Shown here one piece after another: positions 44,694-53,317 of a DNA stretch of 64,000 bases (position 1 is its first letter; every line of letters starts with the position of its first letter). The notes beneath the pieces are model-generated. The model was not told where the DNA came from and searched no databases. It saw nothing but the letters and a program-made list of their open reading frames with translations. The position numbers were made by a program, and so were the translations under genes. The stretch covers positions 1,116,001 through 1,180,000 of the forward strand of contig OZ271833.1 of the NCBI GenBank assembly GCA_965601665.1, written 5' to 3'. The DNA is from JANQNX01 sp965601665. Lineage in GTDB: Bacteria > Pseudomonadota > Gammaproteobacteria > Eutrophobiales > Eutrophobiaceae.

Positions 44694-45610
44694 TCGGGTT
44701 GATATTCAAGTTCGACCAACAAAGTATGGCCGGGGAACAAGTTTTTCATTCCCAAATGCATAATCCATTGTAGGGGTAGTGTTGAGTATCGGTTAATCAA
44801 CAGTCGGGGAAGTTTCTTCCCCAAGGGTGACAGGAGGTACTGCAAGTAACCAATGACCATCCAGCGAACATGATAACTAGCTAATGGCTCTCGATAAACT
44901 GACCGGAGTCTCAATGGCATATAATTTTCCAAAGCTCTGAACACGCCTTCGTCCCAGTGACTCATATGGTGTGGTGGTTGATTAAGCAAATCCTGATTAT
45001 CCGGATCTAGCCTTCGATATACTGCCGCATTGGGAACAGAAAGAATCATCCTCCCGCCTGGTTTTAGCATGCTGATCATGCCTTCAAAGAACTCACGCGG
45101 GTCGGGCACATGCTCGAGCACCTGAAAAGAACAAATTGCGTCTACACGTTCATCTGTCTGCTCGCTAAGTTCATGAAGCATAAGTTCATGAACTTCGAAC
45201 CCGAGTTCTTTTACGCGTTTGGCAGCTTCTGGGTTAAGCTCAACCCCTTGAATAGTGTGTCCCTGTTCACGAACTTGTTGAAGAAAATAGCCATCTCCTA
45301 CGCCTACTTCAAGAACCGACTTTGCCCCATCGAGCAGATTCAAGGCGATGGAGAACTCCCACTTGTCCGACATATAGTACCAGTCAAACCTCTCAAGTTG
45401 AGAGTAGAGTTCTCCTTCGCCAGCAGCTTCTAAAGGAGTGTACCAATGGAAACCTGTAGCCTCACAAAACCAATATTCAATAGCACCAAGACTTTTAAAC
45501 TTCTGACCAACATCAACTGCAAATTTTTCCCGCCACTTTTCAGCAATATCATTAGGATTTCTTTGCTCCAATAAGACAGCGTCATCTTTTCCCGTAAACG
45601 GAGATTTCAT
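44690..45610 (-). CDS. Class I SAM-dependent methyltransferase (Methyltransf_23 type)
   Basis: 306 residues. After about 90 residues with a 'WYYMSDKWEFSIAL' substrate region comes the fold: 'KSVLEVGVGDGYFLQQVREQGHTIQGVEL', 'DAICSFQVLEHVPDPREFFEGMISMLKPGGRMILSVPN', and a His-rich 'PPHHMSHWDEG' loop often seen in sugar methyltransferases of this group. Its stop overlaps the GT4 start. Probably methylates a sugar in the repeat unit. Confidence 0.87.
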   Translation of the reverse strand: MKSPFTGKDDAVLLEQRNPNDIAEKWREKFAVDVGQKFKSLGAIEYWFCEATGFHWYTPLEAAGEGELYSQLERFDWYYMSDKWEFSIALNLLDGAKSVLEVGVGDGYFLQQVREQGHTIQGVELNPEAAKRVKELGFEVHELMLHELSEQTDERVDAICSFQVLEHVPDPREFFEGMISMLKPGGRMILSVPNAAVYRRLDPDNQDLLNQPPHHMSHWDEGVFRALENYMPLRLRSVYREPLASYHVRWMVIGYLQYLLSPLGKKLPRLLINRYSTLPLQWIMHLGMKNLFPGHTLLVELEYQPD

Positions 45611-45661
45611 AAGAGCAACCCTAAATCAAAAAAAGTCATACGTTCAAAAAAGTGCCAGCAA

Positions 45662-46612
45662 TCAAGTTCTAAAAAGAACAACTTTTGTAATTTTCAAGAT
45701 CTTATCGAAGACTCTACGGATCCGCCATAGTATGTAGTAAGGAAATCGCTTATAGCGACCACCGAAAATATGATCAAAGACATATCGATCTGCATTTACA
45801 TCTTGCTCTAATGTAAAAGGGTGCTTGATAATCCCAATCGACTCGAATTTCATCTCAGACTGCTGAATATTAGCAGATGATGTGTGAGTAGATTCCGAAC
45901 CAAATCCTATATTGCTGACAAGATTGACATTCGGTGTTGCAGTTAACCCGCCCCTATACCAAAGCGAAGCCGTCCAAGGGTAGGCCCATGAATCGAACTC
46001 ACCAGCCTGAACTCGATTAAAAATTTTAGTCCAGTACTTTCGTTCAACAGGATCCGGTGTCTTTTCAATCCAGTCGTACGATTGCGACCATTCACTCCAG
46101 AAGGGAATATTGCCCTCATAGAATTTCCATGCTCGGCGCCAAGTGGCCCACCCCCAACAATGGTTGTATTTGGAAAAGTAATACGTACCCACACCACGTT
46201 TTTGTCCATTCTGGAAGTTATTTCCTGTAATAACAGACACACGATTATCGTCTGCATAGCGTTCTAAAAGATCATCACAGAACACAAAGAAATCGGGATG
46301 AGCAAGGCAATCGTCTTCCAACACGATGGCACGGTCTACATTTTCGAATACCCAACTCAACCCACTACTCACACGTTGCTTCAGCCCAAGGTTGGCTTCG
46401 GAATAGTGACGGTGGACGTCACACGGCCAGTCAATTTTCTCGACGATTTCACGTACCCGTGCACAGCGCCCAATGTCTGTTGGGTGGCCAGGACGTGGTC
46501 CATCGGCGATGATGAAAAGTTGCGACGGTTGATGCTTGTGCAATATCGCGAAGGTCTGCTCGGTATGCTGTGGTCGGTTAAAGATGATGTATGCGACAGG
46601 TGTTTTAACCAT
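45662..46612 (-). CDS. Glycosyltransferase-like protein, GT-A fold (GT2-related)
   Basis: 316 residues. The N-terminus 'TPVAYIIFNRPQHTEQTFAIL' and 'FIIADGPRPGHPTDIGRCARVREIV', then 'NLGLKQRVSSGLSWVFENVDRAIVLEDDCLAHPDF' with an E-D-D acidic motif, and 'GWATWRRAW' are characteristic of GT-A enzymes found in O-antigen and capsule loci. The acidic motif probably binds the metal and nucleotide sugar. The gene follows a 158-base gap and precedes a methyltransferase. Donor unknown. Confidence 0.83.
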   Translation of the reverse strand: MVKTPVAYIIFNRPQHTEQTFAILHKHQPSQLFIIADGPRPGHPTDIGRCARVREIVEKIDWPCDVHRHYSEANLGLKQRVSSGLSWVFENVDRAIVLEDDCLAHPDFFVFCDDLLERYADDNRVSVITGNNFQNGQKRGVGTYYFSKYNHCWGWATWRRAWKFYEGNIPFWSEWSQSYDWIEKTPDPVERKYWTKIFNRVQAGEFDSWAYPWTASLWYRGGLTATPNVNLVSNIGFGSESTHTSSANIQQSEMKFESIGIIKHPFTLEQDVNADRYVFDHIFGGRYKRFPYYILWRIRRVFDKILKITKVVLFRT

Positions 46613-46770
46613 AAAATATTCTATAAATTAAAGCAGAATAATTGCTTTATCCATTGCAATATTTCCGCAAACAAGTTTAAGTGAGATAATTTAGGCTGCA
46701 GTATTCCCCGAACTACTTTGCTCTATTTTGTCCGGTCAATGAAACATCAGGAATAAAACTGGACCATCCA

Positions 46771-47526
46771 TTAGTTTTCAGTTGATTCAATAGAGCCATA
46801 TCTCTTTTTATAATAATTCTTTTCTATAAAGAAGACGGTTTGCACAGTCTTTCCGTATATAAGATATTCGTGATTAAAAAGATGTTTATATAGAGGATCC
46901 TCAATGACAGTCTGTAAAGACGTATTAATTACTTCAACCATGATGAGTTTCGGTCTAAATCGTTGCCAGTCATTAGACTTCAATATTTCCAAATCAAGTC
47001 CCTCTGCATCAACATTGATAAGATCTATTTCAGAAACATTCGCTGGCAGGTTTTTTTCTAATAAGTCAGATAAAGGTTGCCCCCCTATTAGTTCTGACTT
47101 TAAATATCTGTGGTTCTTTTTTCTTTCTTGCAATAGCGTTGTATCAAATGTATTTAACGCTGGTTCTGTAAAAATATGATATTCTAATTTTTTTGCGCCA
47201 TTCAATACCGCAATTTCCAGATTAATATCTTCTGGCCTTAATTTATCAAAAAGTGCCTTGCTACCTGGACGCGGATCAATATTTATTCCCCTCCAACCTT
47301 TTTTGTATAATAAATACGTATTTGAGTATTGTTGAGGATGATAGGCCCCAATATCAACGAAAAAACCTTTTTGTTGATTACCGAAGAACTTCGTCAAGAA
47401 TATATCCTCGCCTTCCTGCGAATATGTTTCCCTCTTATATCGATTATAATAAATGCAATACGAGATCCATTTTAGTAAATTTCTTATTAAATTTGTTAGA
47501 TGACTAGTTATTAATTGATTTGTCAT
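46771..47526 (-). CDS. FkbM-family methyltransferase
   Basis: 251 residues. The FkbM fold is recognised by 'FFVDIGAYHPQQYSNTYLLYKKGWRGINIDPRPGS' (SAM motif I and acidic loop) and 'SEIDLINVDAEGLDLEILKSNDWQRFRPKLIMVEV'. These enzymes O-methylate sugars or polyketides. Start overlaps the end of the dehydrogenase gene by 23 bases. After the stop, another frame reads on with 'MALLNQLKTNGWSSFIPD' and 'VSLTGQNRAK' to 46713, so the C-terminus may have been longer before a frameshift near 46800. Confidence 0.88.
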   Translation of the reverse strand: MTNQLITSHLTNLIRNLLKWISYCIYYNRYKRETYSQEGEDIFLTKFFGNQQKGFFVDIGAYHPQQYSNTYLLYKKGWRGINIDPRPGSKALFDKLRPEDINLEIAVLNGAKKLEYHIFTEPALNTFDTTLLQERKKNHRYLKSELIGGQPLSDLLEKNLPANVSEIDLINVDAEGLDLEILKSNDWQRFRPKLIMVEVINTSLQTVIEDPLYKHLFNHEYLIYGKTVQTVFFIEKNYYKKRYGSIESTEN

Positions 47527-48457
47527 TAATCAATTCTTTAAAAGCATTTACAATAGCTATCTCTGCTTTCTCAATAGCCTCAATAGTTGCACCACCTATA
47601 TGCGGCGTAACTATCACATTATATCCGCTCTTTGCACATTGAATTATAGGATCATTTTCACTATCGAAAGAATCTTCATCTTCAACCACATCAACTGCTA
47701 ATCCACCAAGTTGGTTCGATTTAATAGCTTTTGAAAGTGCGATATTGTCAACCAGCCAACCACGTGAAGTGTTAATAAATATTGATCCTTTCTTAATTAA
47801 TTTCACCTTTTTTTCACTAAGAAAATTTCTATTATCTTCATCAGCAGTAATATGTAGGGTAATAGCATCTGATTTTTCTAATAACTCAGAGAGTGGCACG
47901 CTACATGCTGGTTTCTGTATTTTTTCTTCGTCGATATCATATGCTATCACTTTCATTCCAAAAGCCTCTCCATATCTTGCAATTTTAGAGCCTATACGCC
48001 CATAGCCAATAATACCCAATACTTTGTCATTTAATTCTTTTCCCCAGAAGCAATTGCGCTCCCAATTTCCATCAAGAACATCAAGAGAAGCACTTAACAC
48101 AGGACGGAAAAGGCTTAAAATTAGTAGCCAAGTATGTTCTGCTGTAGATGATATATTTTGTACACTTTGTTGACAGTTTCTTAGGGATACTACTTTGATA
48201 TCTCTTTTTTTTAATTCATCTAAGTCAAGGTGATCCATGCCAGTAGTTGCCGTAAGAACATATTCAAGCTTAGGAGCATGATCCAACAGTTCTTTATTTA
48301 TGATATATTGCAATCGAACCATCAATAGATCGGCATTATTCAGACTCTTAAGTAATTCCTCATATATGAAGGGCCCATATTCAACATCACCAAACTCTTC
48401 CAGAATGTGGCTGACCTTTTTTGATAAATGCAATGGCTCAGTGACAATTAATTTCAT
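47504..48457 (-). CDS. D-2-hydroxyacid dehydrogenase family protein
   Basis: 317 residues. The NAD-binding motif is 'LGIIGYGRIGSKIARYGEAFGMKVIAYDI', and the catalytic set Arg ('INTSRGWLVD'), Glu ('VDVVEDED') and His ('VTPHIGGAT') is in place. The family reduces 2-keto acids or oxidises 2-hydroxy acids such as phosphoglycerate, glycerate or lactate derivatives. In a sugar locus it could provide an acid substituent for the glycan (for example a lactyl or glyceryl group) or a precursor; this is inference. It lies between the asparagine synthase-like gene and the FkbM gene, in AT-rich DNA. Confidence 0.88.
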   Translation of the reverse strand: MKLIVTEPLHLSKKVSHILEEFGDVEYGPFIYEELLKSLNNADLLMVRLQYIINKELLDHAPKLEYVLTATTGMDHLDLDELKKRDIKVVSLRNCQQSVQNISSTAEHTWLLILSLFRPVLSASLDVLDGNWERNCFWGKELNDKVLGIIGYGRIGSKIARYGEAFGMKVIAYDIDEEKIQKPACSVPLSELLEKSDAITLHITADEDNRNFLSEKKVKLIKKGSIFINTSRGWLVDNIALSKAIKSNQLGGLAVDVVEDEDSFDSENDPIIQCAKSGYNVIVTPHIGGATIEAIEKAEIAIVNAFKELINDKSINN

Positions 48458-48478
48458 CTTTACTTCTTGTTTTTTTAA

Positions 48479-50305
48479 TCATATTGATTCAGACCACCGC
48501 AAATATATAAATACTCTAAACCAGAAGTCTGTGCGAGATTGATTATTATTATTCTTGTCACGGACAAATTCTTTCATACATTGTTTTAGATTCAATAGAT
48601 GATTCCTTTCTGCTTCAGATATTGTTTGATGAACATAGTCGGACAACACATCAAAAACCAGTCTATAAGTAGAGCCAGGTCTTTGATATTTTGTTTTATT
48701 GTTTTTAATATGTGAAGGTAGATATTCCTGAGAGATTTTTCGTAGAATTGCTTTGTTAGTATTTCCTCTAAAGAACTCTTCATCAGAAAACTTAAAAGCT
48801 TGTTCTATAAGCCTATGATCAAGGAAAGGAACTCGTGTTTCGACAGATGATTTCATAGATATTTCATCTTCAACCCTTAGCCAATAAGGCAGTGGGGTTT
48901 TGAACAGCCTATACTTAAGATAATCTTTTACATTAGTCAGCTTTTTTTGCGATTTATTGTAATAATGTACATCGTGCTCAAAACATGCATCTTGATTAAA
49001 AAAGTATTTCTCAACCCTTTCATTTACTCGCGGTGCAATATATTTAGATTTGCTATTATAGAACAATATTTTCTTAGTTAGATCTTTAACTTGCTCAATT
49101 CTGTTTCCTATGAAGAGTTCCATATTCTTTAGCACGGCTTCTGCTTCATCAGCATGTCCACAATCTATCAAATTTGCCAAATAATATGGTATACAATCTA
49201 CATATCCTGCAAATACTTCATCAGCACCATCACCTGTAAGAAATACTTTTACTCCGTCATTTCTTGCTGCTTTTCTTAGTGCATATTGATAAACAGTTTG
49301 AGTTGCTCTGAACGGTTGGTCTACAGAGCAGATTATCTCATTAATACTATCTACAGTATCAACAGTTTTACTTGAAACATATCGATGATTTAGATTCCAT
49401 TTTTTAACTGTTCTATTTATTAGCGAATTCTCATTCTTTGCAACAGGATGGTCAACACTGTAACAAAGCAGGTCCTTATTTGATCTAGCATAATGACAGA
49501 TAATACTGCTATCTAGTCCTCCGCTTAATGCTAGTCCTACGGGAACATCACTTTGCATATGTTGTTCCATTGCTGAAGATAAGGCCCTCTCTAGAGCATC
49601 ATAATTATCCGATATTGAATAAGTAACTATTTCGTCTAATTTCCAATAACTACTTGGAGATACATCATTGCAGACGCGGTTTATTTCACAAAAAGATGCC
49701 TTAGGAAAAGAATATATATCTTTATAGAATGTTTGGTCATCTTCGTCTTGCACTCCAGACATCAAAAATGACATACACATGTTATTATTAATAGTCTTTA
49801 AGACTTCATCAAAGTGCAAAATACTTTTAATTTCCGATGAAAAAAAGACTTTATTATTTTTTTTTGCATACCATAACGGCTTAATACCAAGTCTATCTCT
49901 ACTTATTAAAGTTTTTTTTGTAATAGAATCGTATGCAATTACGGCCCACATTCCTCTAGCTTTTATAGATGCAACCTTAATCCCCCAATATGATATTGCT
50001 GCTGCAAACACTTCTGCATCACCATTACTAACGAATTCCAAACCTTCATTTTTTAATTCACTTCTTATTTCCTTATAATTGTAGATTTCACCATTAAATA
50101 TTAGAGTAATGTTATTATATACAGTTGGCTGCATAGATTTCTCTGTAAGGTCTATTATAGATAGCCTATTAAAGCCCATGAGCAAATTGTCACAATTTAC
50201 TATACGCGTACCATCAGGTCCTCGATGTTGTTGAAGCGCTAATGCATCAATAAATTTACTTTTGATGTTGTCATCATAATTTTTTACGGCTAAAAACCCA
50301 CACAT
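48479..50305 (-). CDS. Asparagine synthase-family glutamine amidotransferase
   Basis: 608 residues starting at ATG 50305, which places the nucleophile at Cys2 ('MCGFLAVKN'); a TTG one codon up is ignored. The N-terminal glutaminase domain has 'QHRGPDGT' and 'FNGEIYNY', and the C-terminal domain has the ATP pyrophosphatase loop SGGLDSS (261-267) and 'VFLTGDGADEVFAGY'. Besides AsnB, this family includes sugar-locus enzymes that turn a carboxylate into an amide (WbpS-like). The start overlaps the NeuA stop by one base (TGATG). In this setting amidation of a uronic, nonulosonic or carboxymethyl carboxylate is plausible but unproven. Confidence 0.9.
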   Translation of the reverse strand: MCGFLAVKNYDDNIKSKFIDALALQQHRGPDGTRIVNCDNLLMGFNRLSIIDLTEKSMQPTVYNNITLIFNGEIYNYKEIRSELKNEGLEFVSNGDAEVFAAAISYWGIKVASIKARGMWAVIAYDSITKKTLISRDRLGIKPLWYAKKNNKVFFSSEIKSILHFDEVLKTINNNMCMSFLMSGVQDEDDQTFYKDIYSFPKASFCEINRVCNDVSPSSYWKLDEIVTYSISDNYDALERALSSAMEQHMQSDVPVGLALSGGLDSSIICHYARSNKDLLCYSVDHPVAKNENSLINRTVKKWNLNHRYVSSKTVDTVDSINEIICSVDQPFRATQTVYQYALRKAARNDGVKVFLTGDGADEVFAGYVDCIPYYLANLIDCGHADEAEAVLKNMELFIGNRIEQVKDLTKKILFYNSKSKYIAPRVNERVEKYFFNQDACFEHDVHYYNKSQKKLTNVKDYLKYRLFKTPLPYWLRVEDEISMKSSVETRVPFLDHRLIEQAFKFSDEEFFRGNTNKAILRKISQEYLPSHIKNNKTKYQRPGSTYRLVFDVLSDYVHQTISEAERNHLLNLKQCMKEFVRDKNNNNQSRTDFWFRVFIYLRWSESI

Positions 50306-51006
50306 CAATCAACAATACCAGTCGGATATTTTTTTATTAGTGCTTCTGCTAAAAGCCAATCACGCTCGCTATCAATATTGACAAAATATTCTTCATTCAA
50401 GATTACCGCTCTTTGGTCTTGTCCTAAAAGACTATTGCTATCAAATGGAAGTTCATTCCTAAATAAATAAATGGAGCCATCCCTATAATATACTTTTGGC
50501 AACTGCGATCTACTTATGTTTTCTATTTCAGTTTCACTATAATTTTTTACACGACTGTCAATAACACACTTTAGACGATTAGGATGATAAAAATCGACAA
50601 GTATATGGCTGGAAACAGAATCACAGTTCGTCTCTATAGCAATTTTCATTGCTTCATGTATTTTTGATATTGACCGTATAGGAACTGTAGGCTGCAACAA
50701 CAATACATGATTAAAACTTAATCCTGCATCCTTTAAATAAGTTAATGCATGTTTTACTACGTCAATTGTTGATGATGAATCTGTTGCAAGATCACTTGGT
50801 CTTTTTATTACATTTATATTACGTATTTTAGCTATCTCTGATGCTTTTACGTCGTCAGTGCTCAAAAATATCTCGCATTTTTCTTTTATAGCTAAAGCAT
50901 GGGTGAATGTATAATTGATTAAGGGATATCCATTGAGCAAACGCACATTTTTACCTGGAACTCGTTTAGAACCTGCACGCGCTGTTATTAACACAAGTGT
51001 TTTCAT
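50305..51006 (-). CDS. neuA: CMP-acylneuraminate cytidylyltransferase (NeuA-type)
   Basis: 233 residues. The CMP-sugar synthetase signature is 'LITARAGSKRVPGKNVRLLNGYPLINYTF', with 'IFLSTDDVKASEIA' and 'LLLQPTVPIRS' in the nucleotide pocket and 'YFVNIDSERDWLLAEAL' at the end. It activates a nonulosonic acid with CTP. Its place in an operon with NeuB- and NeuC-like genes supports Neu5Ac or a legionaminic-type acid; the exact sugar is not fixed by sequence. Confidence 0.92.
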   Translation of the reverse strand: MKTLVLITARAGSKRVPGKNVRLLNGYPLINYTFTHALAIKEKCEIFLSTDDVKASEIAKIRNINVIKRPSDLATDSSSTIDVVKHALTYLKDAGLSFNHVLLLQPTVPIRSISKIHEAMKIAIETNCDSVSSHILVDFYHPNRLKCVIDSRVKNYSETEIENISRSQLPKVYYRDGSIYLFRNELPFDSNSLLGQDQRAVILNEEYFVNIDSERDWLLAEALIKKYPTGIVD

Positions 51007-51014
51007 GTATTACT

Positions 51015-51875
51015 TTATTTTATGGCTACGATGAAATGCGTTCTGGAGTTTTTGAGATTTGAAATGAATGGGTTTTTCATGCCTAATAGTTTGCGCACGA
51101 ATAATGTCAGCTCATATATCTTCACAATAAAATTATCAGCTAACTTAGGAACAGGATCGATAGTAGGAAAAGGATTGATTTCGTAAGCATGAACACTTTC
51201 AAACCCAGCACTGCTGGCATATTCGATAAAATCAGTGGCCATTCGTTCCGAGCGATAAACATCTGCTGTCTTAGAGCGTGACAGTGAATCAAGCCACGGC
51301 TTTGAATCATTTGTATATAAGATATTTCGTATTGATGTAAGTAGTTTATTAATGGGGACTGCAATTCGTTGAATATTTGTCGGTTTTTCAGGCACATTCA
51401 TTGAAATCATAATGCCGCCTTTTTTCAGTTTTTGATGCATTTCCTTATAGGCCAATTGCGCATCCTCAATATGCTCCATCACACCTAATGAAATAATTGC
51501 ATCAAAGTATTCTTCAGCAAATGGCAGATTGAACATATCTGCATGAACTGCTTTAGCTGGAACATCATATTTATCCAGGTTTTTTTGGGCGATTTTTATT
51601 GCATCTTCTGAATAATCTGTGGGTACAACTTCGATTCCTGTTTTTAAAGCTTGATAAATAGAGGATGTGCCTCTTCCACAGCCTATTTCTAATAGTTTTC
51701 TTTGTGATAAATTATCAAGATGAATAGATAATTGATTTAGTATGAATTTGTTGTATTCATAGTAAAAGAATGAAACTTGTGTTTTTGGATTTGAAAGACT
51801 TAATATGTCCTCATCACTTGTTCCAGCTGAATTTTTCCATCTTTTATCATAGATGTTTTTGTCTTCAAGATTCAT
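51015..51875 (-). CDS. Class I SAM-dependent methyltransferase
   Basis: 286 residues. 'RKLLEIGCGRGTSSIYQALKTGIEVVPTDYSEDAIKIA' is SAM motif I with the acidic loop, and 'FDAIISLGVMEHIEDAQLAYKEMHQKLKKGGIMISMNVPE' is motif II/III. It lies 22 bases downstream of the CmoA-like gene and 8 bases before NeuA. If the neighbour makes carboxy-SAM, this protein is one candidate user; otherwise it is an ordinary sugar methyltransferase. Confidence 0.87.
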   Translation of the reverse strand: MNLEDKNIYDKRWKNSAGTSDEDILSLSNPKTQVSFFYYEYNKFILNQLSIHLDNLSQRKLLEIGCGRGTSSIYQALKTGIEVVPTDYSEDAIKIAQKNLDKYDVPAKAVHADMFNLPFAEEYFDAIISLGVMEHIEDAQLAYKEMHQKLKKGGIMISMNVPEKPTNIQRIAVPINKLLTSIRNILYTNDSKPWLDSLSRSKTADVYRSERMATDFIEYASSAGFESVHAYEINPFPTIDPVPKLADNFIVKIYELTLFVRKLLGMKNPFISNLKNSRTHFIVAIK

Positions 51876-51897
51876 ATCTACACTGCTGTAATCGCTT

Positions 51898-52617
51898 TTA
51901 TTTGATTGCTAGAAAACCTTCAAAACATATATATTTCAATATTGAATTTATATCTACGAACCCGGCACGACTTAGCATGTCTATATTTCCTTGAGTAGAA
52001 AAAGGTTCTAATACTCCTTTCAGACTTCTTGTTTTTGAAACCACTTCTTCTGGAGAGTAACCTACTCTTAACTTGTAATCCGTATAAAGCGTATTGAAGA
52101 TATCCTGAAATCTAGCATCTGCGCCCCTTACTTTTTCAAATAGTAGTAAGCCACCACCCCAGTTTAAGGATTTATAGAGCTTGTTGATTAAATCCTGCCT
52201 CATAGAAGGCCTGACGAATTGCACTGTGTAATAACATATAATCAAATCACTCTGTTCAAACTCGATTTGGAATACATCATCGTTGATAAAAGTTAAATTT
52301 AGTTCTTTATTATTGTTTTTTTTCTTATTTGCTATATCGATCATGTCTGGTTCTATATCTAGTCCGATGAACCGTGCATCTTTCTTTATTTTGTTATGTT
52401 GAGCTAGTTTTAGTGCAAGTGTCCCAGTAGAGCAGCCTATCTCATAAACGATTGAATCATTCTTTATAAAAAAATCACTTATATCACATATTAATGAATG
52501 CCCTTCTTCATAAAGTGGCACTGACTTTTTCACATGTTCATCAAAGTTCTGTGAGACCTTACCACTAAATTTCCAATTCGCTCTTTCTGCATCTAGTTCA
52601 TCACCCACGTTACTCAT
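51898..52617 (-). CDS. CmoA-like (carboxy-S-adenosyl-L-methionine synthase-like) protein
   Basis: About 239 residues from the ATG at 52617, with GGGGA 7 bases upstream (a GTG 21 bases further up is less likely). Unlike the other methyltransferases of the locus, it follows the CmoA pattern along its whole length: 'NWKFSGKVSQNFDEHVKKSVPLY', 'YEIGCSTGTLALKLAQ', 'YYTVQFVRPSMRQDLINKLYK', 'GGLLLFEKV', 'GYSPEEVVSKTRSLKGVLEP'. The Arg in 'KTRSL' aligns with the CmoA Arg that holds the carboxylate of carboxy-SAM. CmoA normally serves tRNA wobble uridine modification with CmoB, and no cmoB is near. It may supply carboxy-SAM for a sugar, or be a methyltransferase derived from CmoA. Confidence 0.75.
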   Translation of the reverse strand: MSNVGDELDAERANWKFSGKVSQNFDEHVKKSVPLYEEGHSLICDISDFFIKNDSIVYEIGCSTGTLALKLAQHNKIKKDARFIGLDIEPDMIDIANKKKNNNKELNLTFINDDVFQIEFEQSDLIICYYTVQFVRPSMRQDLINKLYKSLNWGGGLLLFEKVRGADARFQDIFNTLYTDYKLRVGYSPEEVVSKTRSLKGVLEPFSTQGNIDMLSRAGFVDINSILKYICFEGFLAIK

Positions 52618-52650
52618 AACACTTTCCCCGATTTTCACTATTGATATATA

Positions 52651-53312
52651 TCACCAATTTAGAAACCTCTTTCCTAAACAAAATTCTAACTGTCTAATAT
52701 TTATTTTACCTAAAGACGGCTCTTGCAATTCAAATACTGTTACATCGCTGAATTGATTATAGCTTACGCAGCAGTTTCTATAGACCTGTCCTTTCATGAA
52801 ACGAGCATTTGCAACACGATCATCAAATAAAATCAGCGTTCTAGGTAATAATTGTGCTTCTATCCTGAGAATGTCTCCTGACATGACGACACGATCTTAA
52901 TTTGTCCAATCCACATCGTTAATATTTCCTTTTACATTCCTATGATCAGGACCGTCAATATATATAGTCCGGGATAGTAATAGGCAATGATAAGTAATAG
53001 TGGCATTGCCTATTGTTGAATTCGCCTATTTCAACCGGAGAATGAGTTATTCTTATAATTTCATCAAATTCCTCAGGGATAATATTACGTGTGCTTTCAA
53101 ACCAATCCTTAGAAGAATCTGCTGAGTGTAGTTCAAACCTAGTAGTGTTTCTTATCTCAGATTTACTTGTATGAATTTTCCACTCTTTCTTGTTTTTCAG
53201 TAGTGCATCTGCCATAACTAAATAGAAAACCCAAGACCTAATTCCATTATTGCAAAGATTTTACTTTTCCTTTTTCAGTGATTAACAATTTTGATATGTT
53301 TTCTGGTCTCAT
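52651..53312 (-). pseudogene. Multiply broken gene of about 220 codons
   Basis: A coding sequence in pieces. From ATG 53312 (5 bases after the NeuC-like gene) about 20 codons are open. After one or more frame changes, the frame 'FYLVMADALLKNKKEWKIHTSK' continues to 'YYLSLPITIPDYIY' (stop near 52955). One frame over, it continues 'IDGPDHRNVKGNINDVDWTN', meets TAA, then goes on in frame to 'MSGDILRIEAQLLPRTLILFD' and 'NIRQLEFCLGKRFLNW'. At least two frameshifts and one stop are needed. The reassembled protein has a Y-x-D-G-P-D motif but is not recognised. Sequencing error is an alternative. Confidence 0.65.
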
Positions 53313-53317
53313 TTTTA

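Noticed and set aside
52651..53312. Two separate small genes of 77 and 86 codons
   Set aside because: Their content joins across a shared frame with one stop and one frame change, so a single broken gene explains them better.
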